The translations under genes and the position numbers were made by a program. Shown here piece by piece: positions 7,473 through 16,046 of a stretch of DNA of 53,207 nt (position 1 is its first letter; each line of letters begins with the position of its first letter). The DNA lies in NCBI RefSeq assembly GCF_003105115.1, contig NZ_QETH01000028.1:1-53207 (forward strand), read 5' to 3'. Under the pieces are notes generated by a model. The model did no database searches. It was not told where the DNA came from and saw only the letters and a program-made list of their open reading frames with translations. This DNA is from Flavobacterium sp. HTF. Lineage in GTDB: Bacteria; Bacteroidota; Bacteroidia; Flavobacteriales; Flavobacteriaceae.

Positions 7473-7883
7473 TTATCGCGCAGTATTTTTTAAATCGTTG
7501 GTGATTTTTTCTTCTGTTGGTCTCAATGTAGCCAAATAAATAATGAGTAAAATTCCAATTAATAGAAAATCAGGCTTTACAAACAATATCACAAACGCTG
7601 CTCATTCTAGAATTGCCCATCGTACAATGGATGCTGTTTGGTAAACCGGTAAATTTTCTTCGGGAGTTAATTGCGGATTTGCTTGTTTTAATTGCGATTT
7701 AAAAATAAAATTACCCATCACTATTGCCAGAACCGGTATTATCAGATACACAACTGATGTAGCATCTATAGTCGGAATTTTTAAATATTGAGCAGAGGGC
7801 TCTGCAATAAAAAAATAAGCTAAACTTACGCCCGCACAAACGGCAAGGTGAATAATTTGAATGGTTTTAATTTTTTCTTTCAT
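7473..7883 (-). pseudogene. Small three-to-four-helix membrane protein interrupted by an in-frame TGA
   Basis: The frame starting at 7883 encodes 93 residues with two hydrophobic helices and ends at a TGA (7602-7604) directly after RWAILE. The same frame then continues for 42 more codons to a TAA at 7473-7475, encoding AAFVILFVKPDFLLIG, a third hydrophobic segment, and a charged tail ending NDLKNTAR. Reading through gives a sensible 136-residue membrane protein, and families with QTASIVRWAILEGAAF-like segments suggest the TGA replaced GGA (Gly). The break is a single substitution with no frameshift, so it is either a recent nonsense mutation or a base-call error. Function unknown. It stands alone, convergent to the UPF0173 gene. 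Confidence 0.75.
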
Positions 7884-7962
7884 GGTTAATTTTGAAACAG
7901 GTTAGTTTTTCCTGAACGAATATAAGAATAATCAATTCTAAATCGAGAAAGAAATTAAAACA

Positions 7963-7991
7963 AAAACATCTTAGGGATACTAAGATGTTTT
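7963..7991 (-). terminator. Terminator for azoR
   Basis: A 12-bp perfect inverted repeat (AAAACATCTTAG and its complement) around a 5-nt loop, 22 bp past the azoR stop codon, with T's on the minus strand. Confidence 0.65.
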
Positions 7992-8012
7992 GAACATAAT
8001 GAGGCTAATGAT

Positions 8013-8615
8013 TTAATCTATTAGTATACTTTCAATTGCTTTTTCCATAGCATGTTCCTGTACTTGTGGTACTTTTAAGCCTTCTGCACGAATTGCTGTA
8101 AGATCTGTCATTCCCAGAAATCCGAGGAAAGCTTTTAGAAAAGGTATCACAAAATCGTTTGCCTTACCCGGGCCTTCAGAATAAATACCGCCGGAAGTCA
8201 TTGCTACATAAATTTTCTTTCCTGTAACCAATCCGACAGGGCCGGTTTCTCCATATCCAAAAGTTATTCCGGCTCTGGTGATATGATCAATCCATGCTTT
8301 TAAGGATGTATGTATGGTGAAGTTATAGAGAGGAGCACCAATAACGATAATGTCAGCCGCTAGTAATTGCTTTACCAAATCATTAGAAAGGCGCAAAGAT
8401 TCTCTTTCTTCCGGAGTCAGCTGTTGATCGGGAATAAAAAATGTACGAAGAACTTCGGGAGTCAGATGCGGAATTTCCAAATCAACGAGGTTTACTTCTT
8501 CGAGTGTGTTTTCAGGATATTTTTCCTGAATTTTTTCGATTATGGCATGACCTAATTTGATGCTATATGACTGGTTGCCTTGTAAACTTGACATTAAATG
8601 AAGGATTCTTTTCAT
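8013..8615 (-). CDS. azoR: FMN-dependent NADH-azoreductase/NADH:quinone reductase
   Basis: A 200-residue flavodoxin-fold enzyme. The N-terminal ILHLMSSLQGNQSYSIKLG is the FMN phosphate loop, and APLYNFTIHTSLKAWIDHITRAGITF followed by YGETGPVGL is the hallmark of the AzoR family. A SGGIYSEGPG loop lies near residue 140. AzoR-type enzymes are cytoplasmic homodimers that reduce quinones and azo compounds with NADH. The gene is divergent from an HxlR-type regulator (8804-9175), a common arrangement in which the regulator senses electrophiles or quinones and controls the reductase; that link is inferred. It has its own terminator. Confidence 0.9.
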   Translation of the reverse strand: MKRILHLMSSLQGNQSYSIKLGHAIIEKIQEKYPENTLEEVNLVDLEIPHLTPEVLRTFFIPDQQLTPEERESLRLSNDLVKQLLAADIIVIGAPLYNFTIHTSLKAWIDHITRAGITFGYGETGPVGLVTGKKIYVAMTSGGIYSEGPGKANDFVIPFLKAFLGFLGMTDLTAIRAEGLKVPQVQEHAMEKAIESILID

Positions 8616-8790
8616 AGAAAAAATGTAATTAATTAATAGTTTTTGTTTTCTTTAAATTCTAAAAGACTGCTTTTAATATTCATCATTTGATTATTGTATA
8701 ACAGAATTTATGATCAACAAAATTACATCCCACAGTAGCTCAAAAAGCATGACTTACCAAAAGGAAAGCGGTTACTTTTAGGAAAGTGCT

Positions 8791-8798
8791 TATCTTTG
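8791..8798 (+). promoter_or_regulatory. -7 promoter element (TATCTTTG) abutting the HxlR start codon
   Basis: An exact TAnnTTTG match ending 5 nt before the ATG at 8804. The predicted transcript starts at about the ATG, so the mRNA should be leaderless, and the upstream in-frame start at 8786 lies inside the promoter. Confidence 0.65.
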
Positions 8799-8803
8799 TA
8801 CCT

Positions 8804-9175
8804 ATGAAAATAGTTGAAAATGAAGTGCTTCCAACCAAACAAGAATGTGATAGTTCGTTAAGAAATATACTAGACGCTTTGTATGTTTTAAACGGAAAAT
8901 GGAAAATACCATTGATTCTCTGTCTGGTACAATCGCCTAAACGATTTAACGAAATCCAGAATGCACTTGCCGGGATTTCGCCAAAAGTACTGGCAAATGA
9001 ACTCAAGGATTTAGAACTGAATGATTTTATAAAACGGAATGTTTATCCCACAACTCCCGTAACTATAATTTATGAAGCGACTGATTATAGTTCAACTTTA
9101 AAAAGTGTTATTACTGAATTAAGCATTTGGGGCGAGCAGCATCGCGAAAAAGTGAAGGCAAGTATGCGAAAATAA
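8804..9175 (+). CDS. HxlR-family winged-helix transcriptional regulator
   Basis: A 123-residue regulator from the ATG at 8804. It has one Cys at the start (KQECDSSLRN) and then a winged helix: LNGKWKIPLILCL, SPKRFNEIQNALAGISPKVLANELKDLELNDFI, and a wing with TPVTIIYEATDY. This matches HxlR/HypR/QorR proteins, several of which sense oxidants or quinones through the N-terminal Cys. I prefer 8804 over an upstream start at 8786 because the -7 element overlaps the latter. It is divergent from azoR, with which it shares a 188-bp control region, and is the likely regulator of that gene (inference). Confidence 0.88.
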   Translation: MKIVENEVLPTKQECDSSLRNILDALYVLNGKWKIPLILCLVQSPKRFNEIQNALAGISPKVLANELKDLELNDFIKRNVYPTTPVTIIYEATDYSSTLKSVITELSIWGEQHREKVKASMRK

Positions 9176-9280
9176 AGTTTTCAAAAGCAAAGCTTTTTCT
9201 TACATAATTTAACTGAAATTTATTCAAAATGTTATACTTTTATGAGAAGTAAATCATATTAGGTTAATAAATTTAAAAAC

Positions 9281-9490
9281 ATGATTAAGATAAATTATAA
9301 GATTCAGTTTTGCCTATTTGCAATCTCTCTTTTCTTTATTGGACTTGGAATTTTCCAAATTACAGATGAAGGACTAAAGACAGGAATTGATCTTTTCTGG
9401 CAAATCTCACATTTTGTTCCTTTTGTAATGGGAGCAATTATTTTTGGTAATAATTTGTATTCTAAAAGAGTAGAGAATTTTAAAAATTAG
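9281..9490 (+). CDS. Small two-helix membrane protein, unknown
   Basis: A 69-residue protein with two hydrophobic segments (about 9-26 and 43-58), a short polar loop between them (QITDEGLKTG) and a basic C terminus. No family was recognised. The AT-rich upstream gap and a clear terminator (9498-9532) directly after the stop support it as a real, separately transcribed gene. Confidence 0.65.
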   Translation: MIKINYKIQFCLFAISLFFIGLGIFQITDEGLKTGIDLFWQISHFVPFVMGAIIFGNNLYSKRVENFKN

Positions 9491-9497
9491 ATAATAC

Positions 9498-9532
9498 AAA
9501 AGCCTGCAAAGTTTTAATTTTTGCAGGCTTTT
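9498..9532. terminator. Bidirectional terminator
   Basis: A 13-bp perfect stem (AAAAGCCTGCAAA and its complement), 9-nt loop and T run, between the small membrane protein gene and tRNA-Arg on the opposite strand. Confidence 0.8.
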
Positions 9533-9547
9533 TATTTTTTGTTTTAG

Positions 9548-9621
9548 TGACCGCGGAGGGGTTCGAACCCCCAACCCTCAGAGCCGAAATCTGATATTCT
9601 ATCCAGTTGAACTACGCGGTC
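9548..9621 (-). tRNA. tRNA-Arg (anticodon TCG)
   Basis: A 74-nt cloverleaf on the minus strand: acceptor GACCGCG/CGCGGTC with A discriminator, anticodon stem TCAGA/TCTGA around loop TTTCGGC (anticodon TCG, reading CGA), and T arm GGGGG-TTCGAAC-CCCTC. CCA is not encoded. Confidence 0.95.
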
Positions 9622-9645
9622 AGTTTATTTAATATTCAATTTTTC

Positions 9646-9685
9646 AAATTCCAAATTCCAGGTTTTGCATTGGAATTTGGAATTT
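9646..9685. repeat. Palindromic AT-rich intergenic repeat (TTGGAATTTGGAATTT family)
   Basis: A 15-bp perfect inverted repeat (AAATTCCAAATTCCA and its complement) around a 10-nt loop. The same words recur at 21154-21229 and 28228-28376. It follows tRNA-Arg and ends just past the yqeY stop codon, where it could also act as that gene's terminator. Confidence 0.7.
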
Positions 9686-9699
9686 TTATATTTGGAATT

Positions 9700-10149
9700 T
9701 TATGACAATAGTTTTTTAACTATAGAAGAAATGGTTTTTCCTTCAGCAGTTCCGCCTAATTGTGCAGATGCTAATCCCATAACCTTCCCCATAGATGCAA
9801 TTCCGGAAGCACCTGTTTCAGCAATAATTTTAGCAATTACAGCTTCTACTTCAGCTTCGCTTAATTGTGCCGGTAAAAACTTCTCAATTACAGCTACCTG
9901 AGCCAATTCTGGTTCAGCCAGATCAGGACGGTTTTGTTCTGTAAAAATTCTTGCGCTTTCTTTACGCGTTTTTACCAGTCTCTGAAGCAATTTAATTTCT
10001 TCGTCTTCTGTTAATTCTTCTTTAGATCCTGTTGCAGTTGCAGCTAATAACATTTCAGACTTTATCGCTCTTAATGCTTCTAATGCTACTGTATCTTTTG
10101 CTCTCATGGCCGTTTTGATTTCGTCCATTATTTGTGCCTGTAGACTCAT
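9700..10149 (-). CDS. GatB/YqeY domain protein
   Basis: A 149-residue soluble helical protein of the YqeY family, recognisable from MDEIKTAMRAKDTVALEALRAIKS, a KRLVKTRKESARIF-like middle (LLQRLVKTRKESARIF), VIEKFLPAQLSEAEVEAVI and a GKVMGLASAQLGGTAEGKTIS C terminus. The domain is shared with the tail of GatB, where it helps bind tRNA; stand-alone YqeY has no firmly known role. I choose the ATG at 10149 (MSLQAQIMDE) over an upstream start at 10221, because the extra 24 residues are low-complexity and unlike the family. It is separated from ftsZ by a terminator, so it is not part of the dcw transcript proper. Confidence 0.88.
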   Translation of the reverse strand: MSLQAQIMDEIKTAMRAKDTVALEALRAIKSEMLLAATATGSKEELTEDEEIKLLQRLVKTRKESARIFTEQNRPDLAEPELAQVAVIEKFLPAQLSEAEVEAVIAKIIAETGASGIASMGKVMGLASAQLGGTAEGKTISSIVKKLLS

Positions 10150-10281
10150 TTTATTTTTATTTAAATAAGCAGTGCTTATAAATTGATATTGTTTTGAAAG
10201 GTGAATCTTCACAAAACTCAAAATTCTTTTTATTCATCAAAAGAAAGTCAAATTCTCAAATTCTGTGCGAAGATAAAAAAA

Positions 10282-10315
10282 ATAACCCGAAAATTAAATC
10301 CAATCTTCGGGTTAT
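10282..10315 (-). terminator. Terminator after ftsZ
   Basis: A 10-bp perfect stem (ATAACCCGAA and its complement) followed on the minus strand by a run of eight or more T's, 22 bp past the ftsZ stop codon. It marks the 3' end of the dcw operon. Confidence 0.75.
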
Positions 10316-10336
10316 CCTATTATTATAATTGTAACC

Positions 10337-12319
10337 TTAATCTACGTTGTCGTGCAAAAATGAATTATTTGAACGCAACTGCAAATCATTATTACTATCA
10401 GTACCAACAGATATTCTTGAATTGGTTGTATTTGACTGATTATTTGAAAGGTCGATTCCTAGTCTTTTGTAAGCAGGCTCTTTTTCAAGTTCATCAATTC
10501 TTGAAACATTATTATGGAATTTATAATTAAATTCTTTTAGTTTCTTTCTTCTTTCTTCAGCTCTAAGGCGCAAAGTCTCTTCGATTGTCAATTCCATCGG
10601 AGAAACATTATTTACCGTTGTATAAGCCGGTTCTTGTGCAAAATCAACTTTTGGTTTAAGTGTGATATTCAATTCCTCAGGAACCACATCTTCAATTACT
10701 TTTTCTACCGGTTTAGACGCTACTAAATCATTTTCAACTTCCATGTATTCTTCTAACGAATATTTGATAATTCCGTTATCAGAAAGTTCCGTTACAGGAA
10801 CAAATTGTACATGGTCGTTAACTTTTATATTACGGGTTTCGTTTGTCAGTTCAAACAAAATTTTAGTGTCCTCAACAACCGGTTCCTTTTTTACTTCCGG
10901 CTCAGTTCTGAAAAGAGGCAGATCAAATGAAAAAGTAGTTTGTTCTTCTTTCTCAAAAACTCTTTGCTGAACTGGTTTTATTTCCTGAAATGACTGAACT
11001 TCCGGAGTTGAAATTTTAAAATCGATATCCGTAATTGGCGAAACGATTTCAAAAGTAACATCCAGGTTTTTGATAAACTCAGACATAACCACTAATTCTT
11101 CCTGATTGATTGTTGGAGCAACCGGAGTAACAGCAACCGGAGTAGGTATTACGGGAGCAACCGTATCTTCCATCAAATCAAAAACGATCTTTTGTTCTGC
11201 CGGAGCTGCTGGTGTTTCAGCATTTAGATCAAAAGAAGTAATCGGTCTGTTAGTCAGATTATGAACACTTCTTTGCTCATCTTCCAGCGTGTGGATAATT
11301 TTTTTAGGTTCAGTATTTACAATTTCATTTTGTTGTTCTACATCAAAACCAGTAGCAATAATAGTTACAGCAATAGCTTCACCAAGAGTTTCGTCTTCAC
11401 CAACTCCCATGATGATATTGGCATTATAACCTGCTTCTGCCTGAATATGATCATTGATTTCTCCGATTTCATCAAGCGTGATTTCGTTAGATCCAGAAAC
11501 GATAAGCAACAATACGTTTTTGGCTCCTGTAATTTTGTTGTCGTTTAATAACGGAGAATCCAATGCAGTAACAATTGCATCTTTTGCTCTGTTTTCGCCC
11601 GAAGCAACAGAAGATCCCATGATAGCGGTTCCGCTGTTTGCTAAAACAGTTTTGGCATCACGTAAATCGATATTTTGAGTATAGTGGTGCGTAATTACTT
11701 CCGCAATACCTCTTGAGGCTGTTGCCAAAACTTCATCCGCTTTTGAGAATCCTGCTTTAAAACCAAGATTTCCGTATACTTCTCTTAACTTATTATTATT
11801 AATTACAATTAATGAATCGACTTGCTTACGCAATTTTTCGATTCCTAAAAGCGCTTGTTCCTGACGCACTTTCCCTTCAAACTGAAACGGAATTGTTACG
11901 ATACCTACTGTCAGAATTTCTCTTTCTTTTGCCAATTGTGCAATTACCGGAGCTGCACCTGTACCTGTTCCTCCACCCATACCGGCGGTAATAAAAACCA
12001 TTTTGGTACCGCGCTCTAACATTTTTTCGATTTCAGAGATACTTTCAATAGCAGATTGCTGTCCTACGTCAGGATTTGCTCCTGCTCCAAGACCTTCTGT
12101 TAAATTTACTCCTAACTGAATTTTATTTGGTACAGCACTGTTTTGAAGTGCTTGTGAATCTGTATTACAAACGATAAAATCTACCCCTTTAATACCTTGC
12201 TTGAACATGTGGTTTATAGCATTACTTCCGCCTCCACCGACACCTATTACTTTAATTACATTTGATTGATTTTTTGGTAAATCAAATGAAATATTTCCAA
12301 ATTCTGAGTTGCTCATCAT
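10337..12319 (-). CDS. ftsZ: Cell division protein FtsZ with an extended C-terminal tail
   Basis: The tubulin-like GTPase forming the division ring. The nucleotide-binding part has GVGGGGSNAINHM (about 26-38), the tubulin signature GGGTGTG (115-121) and a T7-loop NIDLRDAKTVL with the catalytic acidic residues. The globular core ends near residue 335. The remaining ~325 residues form an acidic, Pro/Val/Glu-rich linker, then a basic helix (ETLRLRAEERRKKLKEF), a second linker and the terminal peptide NNSFLHDNVD. The total of 660 residues is well above the ~380 of E. coli; long tails are usual in Bacteroidota FtsZ. It is the last gene of the dcw cluster, 82 bp after ftsA. Either of two adjacent ATGs could be used. 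Confidence 0.98.
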   Translation of the reverse strand: MMSNSEFGNISFDLPKNQSNVIKVIGVGGGGSNAINHMFKQGIKGVDFIVCNTDSQALQNSAVPNKIQLGVNLTEGLGAGANPDVGQQSAIESISEIEKMLERGTKMVFITAGMGGGTGTGAAPVIAQLAKEREILTVGIVTIPFQFEGKVRQEQALLGIEKLRKQVDSLIVINNNKLREVYGNLGFKAGFSKADEVLATASRGIAEVITHHYTQNIDLRDAKTVLANSGTAIMGSSVASGENRAKDAIVTALDSPLLNDNKITGAKNVLLLIVSGSNEITLDEIGEINDHIQAEAGYNANIIMGVGEDETLGEAIAVTIIATGFDVEQQNEIVNTEPKKIIHTLEDEQRSVHNLTNRPITSFDLNAETPAAPAEQKIVFDLMEDTVAPVIPTPVAVTPVAPTINQEELVVMSEFIKNLDVTFEIVSPITDIDFKISTPEVQSFQEIKPVQQRVFEKEEQTTFSFDLPLFRTEPEVKKEPVVEDTKILFELTNETRNIKVNDHVQFVPVTELSDNGIIKYSLEEYMEVENDLVASKPVEKVIEDVVPEELNITLKPKVDFAQEPAYTTVNNVSPMELTIEETLRLRAEERRKKLKEFNYKFHNNVSRIDELEKEPAYKRLGIDLSNNQSNTTNSRISVGTDSNNDLQLRSNNSFLHDNVD

Positions 12320-12401
12320 CTTTTTGGTTTTGAAATTCTTATTAAATACATTTTTTACTTCCTGACTTGGGGCAAAAAGTAATTCCTTTTCTCTTTATTA
12401 T

Positions 12402-13826
12402 TTATTCTGCGTTGTCTAAAAAATCTTTGATTTTATCAACGTATCGGTCAAAAAATGACCTTCTGATTTTTGTTTCGGTAGATTCATCTTTTACAGCCAC
12501 ATTATTTCTAATTTCTCTTGGCGGTTCAAAAGTTTCTACTCTTTCAACGTAGTTTTCTTCAACTTCGTATCGCTGTTGTACCGGTTGTTGCGGCTGGGTA
12601 TTAACATTTCTGTAAACTACTTTTGGCTGCTCATTTACAAGTTCCATTCTAACAGCACTTTGCGTACTGTTTTCAATACTATTCATAACCAGACCAACTG
12701 CAGTGGCAAATAACGGACTTGAAATTTCTTCGCTCGAATTTCCTGCTAAATGCTCATTTGGATATCCTATTCTGGTATCCATTCCCGTAATATACTCTAC
12801 TAATTGTTTGATATGTTTTAGCTGAGCTCCACCACCGGTAAGAACGATTCCTGCAATTAATTTTTTACGCGGATCTTCGTGACCGTAAGCTTTGATTTCT
12901 GCAAAAACCTGTTCTACAATTTCCACTACACGTGCGTGAATAATTTTAGATAAGTTTTTAAGCGAAATTTCTTTTGGTTCTCTGCCTCTTAACCCTGGGA
13001 TAGAAACAATTTCGTTGTCTTTATTTTCTCCTGGCCAGGCCGATCCGAATTTTATTTTTAAAAGCTCGGCTTGTTTTTCAATAATGGAACATCCTTCTTT
13101 AATATCTTCTGTAATTACGTTTCCTCCAAAAGGAATTACAGCTGTATGACGAATGATTCCGTCTTTAAAAATCGCCAAATCTGTTGTTCCGCCACCAATA
13201 TCGATAAGCGCAACACCAGCTTCTTTTTCTTCCTGACTTAAAACTGCATCTGCAGAAGCTAATGGCTCTAACGTTAGTCCTGACAATTCAATTCCTGAAC
13301 TCTGAATACATCTTCCAACGTTTCTGATTGAAGAAGCCTGTCCGACTACCACGTGAAAACTGGATTCTAATCTTCCGCCGTACATTCCGATTGGTTCCTT
13401 AATTTCAGACTGACCGTCGATTTTAAATTCCTGCGGCAAAACGTGAATGATTTCTTCTCCCGGTAACATGGCTAATTTATTAACCTGATCGATTAGGAGC
13501 TGAATATCATTTTCGCCAATTACTTCTTCCGGATTACTACGGCTGATGTAATCTGTATGCTGAATACTTCTGATGTGCTGCCCGGCAATACCTACAACAA
13601 CATCTTTTATTTTATAACCTGAATTATTTTCTGCTTCAAGTATCGCTTGCTGAATAGACTGAATGGTTTGTGTAATGTTGTTTACTACACCTCTGGCAAC
13701 ACCTAAGCTTTTGGATTTTCCTATACCCAAAATTTCAAGTTTACCATATTCATTCTTCTTGCCTATCATGGCAACTATCTTTGTCGTTCCAATATCTAGA
13801 CCTACTGCAATATTATCTTTTTCCAT
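12402..13826 (-). CDS. ftsA: Cell division protein FtsA
   Basis: A 474-residue actin-like ATPase that tethers FtsZ filaments to the membrane. Motifs: phosphate-1 VGLDIGTTKIVAMIG at the N terminus, phosphate-2 VALIDIGGGTTDLAIF (about 204-219), and adenosine-binding IVLTGGGAQLKHI (about 325-337). The 1C subdomain typical of FtsA lies between. The C terminus ends in a basic amphipathic helix (RRSFFDRYVDKIKDFL), the expected membrane-targeting sequence, after a Gln/Pro-rich linker. It sits 6 bp after ftsQ and upstream of ftsZ, the standard dcw order. Confidence 0.97.
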   Translation of the reverse strand: MEKDNIAVGLDIGTTKIVAMIGKKNEYGKLEILGIGKSKSLGVARGVVNNITQTIQSIQQAILEAENNSGYKIKDVVVGIAGQHIRSIQHTDYISRSNPEEVIGENDIQLLIDQVNKLAMLPGEEIIHVLPQEFKIDGQSEIKEPIGMYGGRLESSFHVVVGQASSIRNVGRCIQSSGIELSGLTLEPLASADAVLSQEEKEAGVALIDIGGGTTDLAIFKDGIIRHTAVIPFGGNVITEDIKEGCSIIEKQAELLKIKFGSAWPGENKDNEIVSIPGLRGREPKEISLKNLSKIIHARVVEIVEQVFAEIKAYGHEDPRKKLIAGIVLTGGGAQLKHIKQLVEYITGMDTRIGYPNEHLAGNSSEEISSPLFATAVGLVMNSIENSTQSAVRMELVNEQPKVVYRNVNTQPQQPVQQRYEVEENYVERVETFEPPREIRNNVAVKDESTETKIRRSFFDRYVDKIKDFLDNAE

Positions 13827-13832
13827 TTTCTA

Positions 13833-14555
13833 TTATTTTGTGCAAACTACTTGTTCCGTAAACCTAAGGTCAATCTTATTGTATTTATATAACGAACTAT
13901 CTAAAACTGCTTTTTGAAAAAAGGCTTTATAGTTTCTGAATTTCTTATCAACATTCATCGTTCTTCCAAAATCGATGAAGTAATCGTAATTTCTATTAAA
14001 CATTTTTAAGCTACCATTAGGCATAATTTGGATCGCAATGATGTTTTTTTTCAAAAACGCATCGTCGTAAATTGTGCGAAATAGGGCAGCTAAATCTTCG
14101 TTATTTTTTTCATTTATTGTCCCAGAAACAAGCGGAACATGCGCCGTAAAATTGTCCGATAAAGGCATTTTATTACCCTCATAGTCAATATAAAAAGACC
14201 TGGTGCCATCATAAATACGGGCAATCGGGGTCTTCTGTTTTACTACTGCTTTTAGAACACCGTCGATACTTACAAAAACATCTGACTTTTCAATCATGTC
14301 TTGCGTATCAAGGTTTTTTTCAATCTTATTCAAATCTAGTTCATCTTTTCGGATACTGGAAGCGTCTTTTTTATTTTCTATCAACAATTTATTAACTATT
14401 TCCGGTCTTACGAAAAGCGTATTTTCCCCTACAAAAACGACAGTAGATTTTTTTAATTTTCTATTCCCATTTCTATGCTGAGCGAACGAGTACAAAAAAA
14501 GTACAAGCCCAAAAATGAGTAATAATCGAATATTTGTCCAATTAAATATTTTCAT
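13833..14555 (-). CDS. ftsQ: Cell division protein FtsQ/DivIB
   Basis: A 240-residue bitopic membrane protein: a short cytoplasmic start, one transmembrane helix (about residues 10-25, LLLIFGLVLFLYSF), then a periplasmic part with a POTRA-like domain (TLFVRPEIVNKLLIENKK...LNKIEKNLDTQDMIEKSDVFVSIDG) and a beta domain ending IDLRFTEQVVCTK. Sequence conservation in FtsQ is low; identity rests on topology, the POTRA-like segment and position between murC (14-nt overlap) and ftsA (6-bp gap). FtsQ links FtsK/FtsA-stage divisome assembly to FtsL and the septal synthase. Confidence 0.9.
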   Translation of the reverse strand: MKIFNWTNIRLLLIFGLVLFLYSFAQHRNGNRKLKKSTVVFVGENTLFVRPEIVNKLLIENKKDASSIRKDELDLNKIEKNLDTQDMIEKSDVFVSIDGVLKAVVKQKTPIARIYDGTRSFYIDYEGNKMPLSDNFTAHVPLVSGTINEKNNEDLAALFRTIYDDAFLKKNIIAIQIMPNGSLKMFNRNYDYFIDFGRTMNVDKKFRNYKAFFQKAVLDSSLYKYNKIDLRFTEQVVCTK

Positions 14556-15891
14556 TTAGCATTTTTTTGATTGATGGAACCATTTCACCAATATCACCAG
14601 CTCCTATTGTTACAATTATTGGCGCATCGCTGTCTTTTATGAGCTCCAGTAAATCATTTTTTGCAACAATTCTTTTGTTCGAATTTGTCATTTTCCCCAA
14701 CAGCCATTCTGATGTAATCCCTTCCATCGGAAGCTCGCGTGCCGGGTAAATATCCATTAAAAACACTTCATCAAAAGCAGAAAGGCTTTCTGCAAACCCA
14801 TCAGCAAAATCTCTCGTTCTGCTGAATAAATGCGGCTGAAAAACGGCCAACACTTTACGGCCCGGATATAATTCCCTAACGGCCTGATGTACTGCATTTA
14901 TTTCTGTCGGATGATGTGCATAATCATCTATATAAACCAGTTGATCTGTCTTAATCTGGTATGAAAAACGTCTTCTGATTCCGTTGAATGAGCCAATGGC
15001 TTTTGCAATGGATTCGGTTGGGGTTCCATAGGTTTTGGCCATTGCAATAGCCATCAGTCCATTCATTAAATTATGTTTTCCGGGTAATCCAAAACGCAAA
15101 TTTTCAATAGTTTCTGATGGTGTCTGAACATCAAAAACATAATTAGCATTTTCTATGCGGACATTGAATGCTTTATATACAGCATCTTCATTTATAGCAC
15201 ATTGCACTCCGTCAAGAGGCAGTTCTTTGGTTATAAAGAGATTGTTTTTATTTTCGACTTTATTTGCAAATTCAACAAAAGAAGCTTCTATAGCATCACT
15301 CGTTCCGTAAATATCCAAATGATCCGCATCCATAGAGGTCACACAGGCAATATCCGGATGTAAATGAAGAAATGATCTGTCAAATTCATCTGCTTCAACA
15401 ACAGTTACAGTCTTTCCGTTTCCGATTAAATTAGAATTATAATTCTCTACAATTCCACCGACAAAAGCTGTTACATCTGCTCCACTTTCGTGCAAAATAT
15501 GACCTAAAATACTAGACGTCGTTGTTTTTCCGTGTGTTCCTGCAACAGCAAAACAAAAAGTGTCTTTTGTAATGATCCCTAAAACTTCAGCACGTTTTTT
15601 AATTTCATAATTTCTTTCGATAAAAAAGTTCCATTCTGAGTGTGTTTTGGGAACGGCCGGCGTAAAAATCACCAGGGTATTCTCAACATAATAATCACTA
15701 GGAATCAAACTAATATTATCTTCAAAATGAATATCAATACCACTTTCAATCAATTCATTCGTCAGCATTGATGGCGTTTTATCATAACCTGAAACCTGTT
15801 TTCCAATATACTTGAAATAACGGGCAAGGGCACTCATTCCTATACCTCCAATACCAATAAAATAAACGTTTTGTATTTGATTTAAATTCAT
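14542..15891 (-). CDS. murC: UDP-N-acetylmuramate-L-alanine ligase MurC
   Basis: The 449-residue cytoplasmic ligase that adds L-Ala to UDP-MurNAc, the first peptide step. N-terminal Rossmann segment VYFIGIGGIGMSALAR, ATP P-loop AGTHGKTTTSS (about 116-126), central-domain VEADEFDRSF and SMDADHLDIYG, and the C-terminal RRFSYQI..DDYAHHPTEI block are all diagnostic for MurC over MurD/E/F. It overlaps ftsQ by 14 nt and lies 155 bp downstream of murG, within the dcw cluster. Confidence 0.97.
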   Translation of the reverse strand: MNLNQIQNVYFIGIGGIGMSALARYFKYIGKQVSGYDKTPSMLTNELIESGIDIHFEDNISLIPSDYYVENTLVIFTPAVPKTHSEWNFFIERNYEIKKRAEVLGIITKDTFCFAVAGTHGKTTTSSILGHILHESGADVTAFVGGIVENYNSNLIGNGKTVTVVEADEFDRSFLHLHPDIACVTSMDADHLDIYGTSDAIEASFVEFANKVENKNNLFITKELPLDGVQCAINEDAVYKAFNVRIENANYVFDVQTPSETIENLRFGLPGKHNLMNGLMAIAMAKTYGTPTESIAKAIGSFNGIRRRFSYQIKTDQLVYIDDYAHHPTEINAVHQAVRELYPGRKVLAVFQPHLFSRTRDFADGFAESLSAFDEVFLMDIYPARELPMEGITSEWLLGKMTNSNKRIVAKNDLLELIKDSDAPIIVTIGAGDIGEMVPSIKKMLNENI

Positions 15892-16046
15892 TTTTATTTG
15901 TTTTCTAAAGGCTGTTATTTTTGTTTTTATTTTCTAAAAAACTAACTGTTAAGCCTTTATATTTTTTCTTGTTTTAACATCCAAAAATGCCTAAAATAGC
16001 ATTCTGCTTTTCTATTACTGTTCTATAATTTTATTAAAAAATTACA

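Noticed and set aside
7602..7883. A complete 93-residue protein ending at 7602
   Set aside because: The reading frame continues after the TGA with a coherent membrane helix and its own stop, so the short form is better read as a broken gene.
9700..10221. Start of the YqeY protein at 10221
   Set aside because: The 24 extra residues are unlike the family; the ATG at 10149 gives the standard N terminus.
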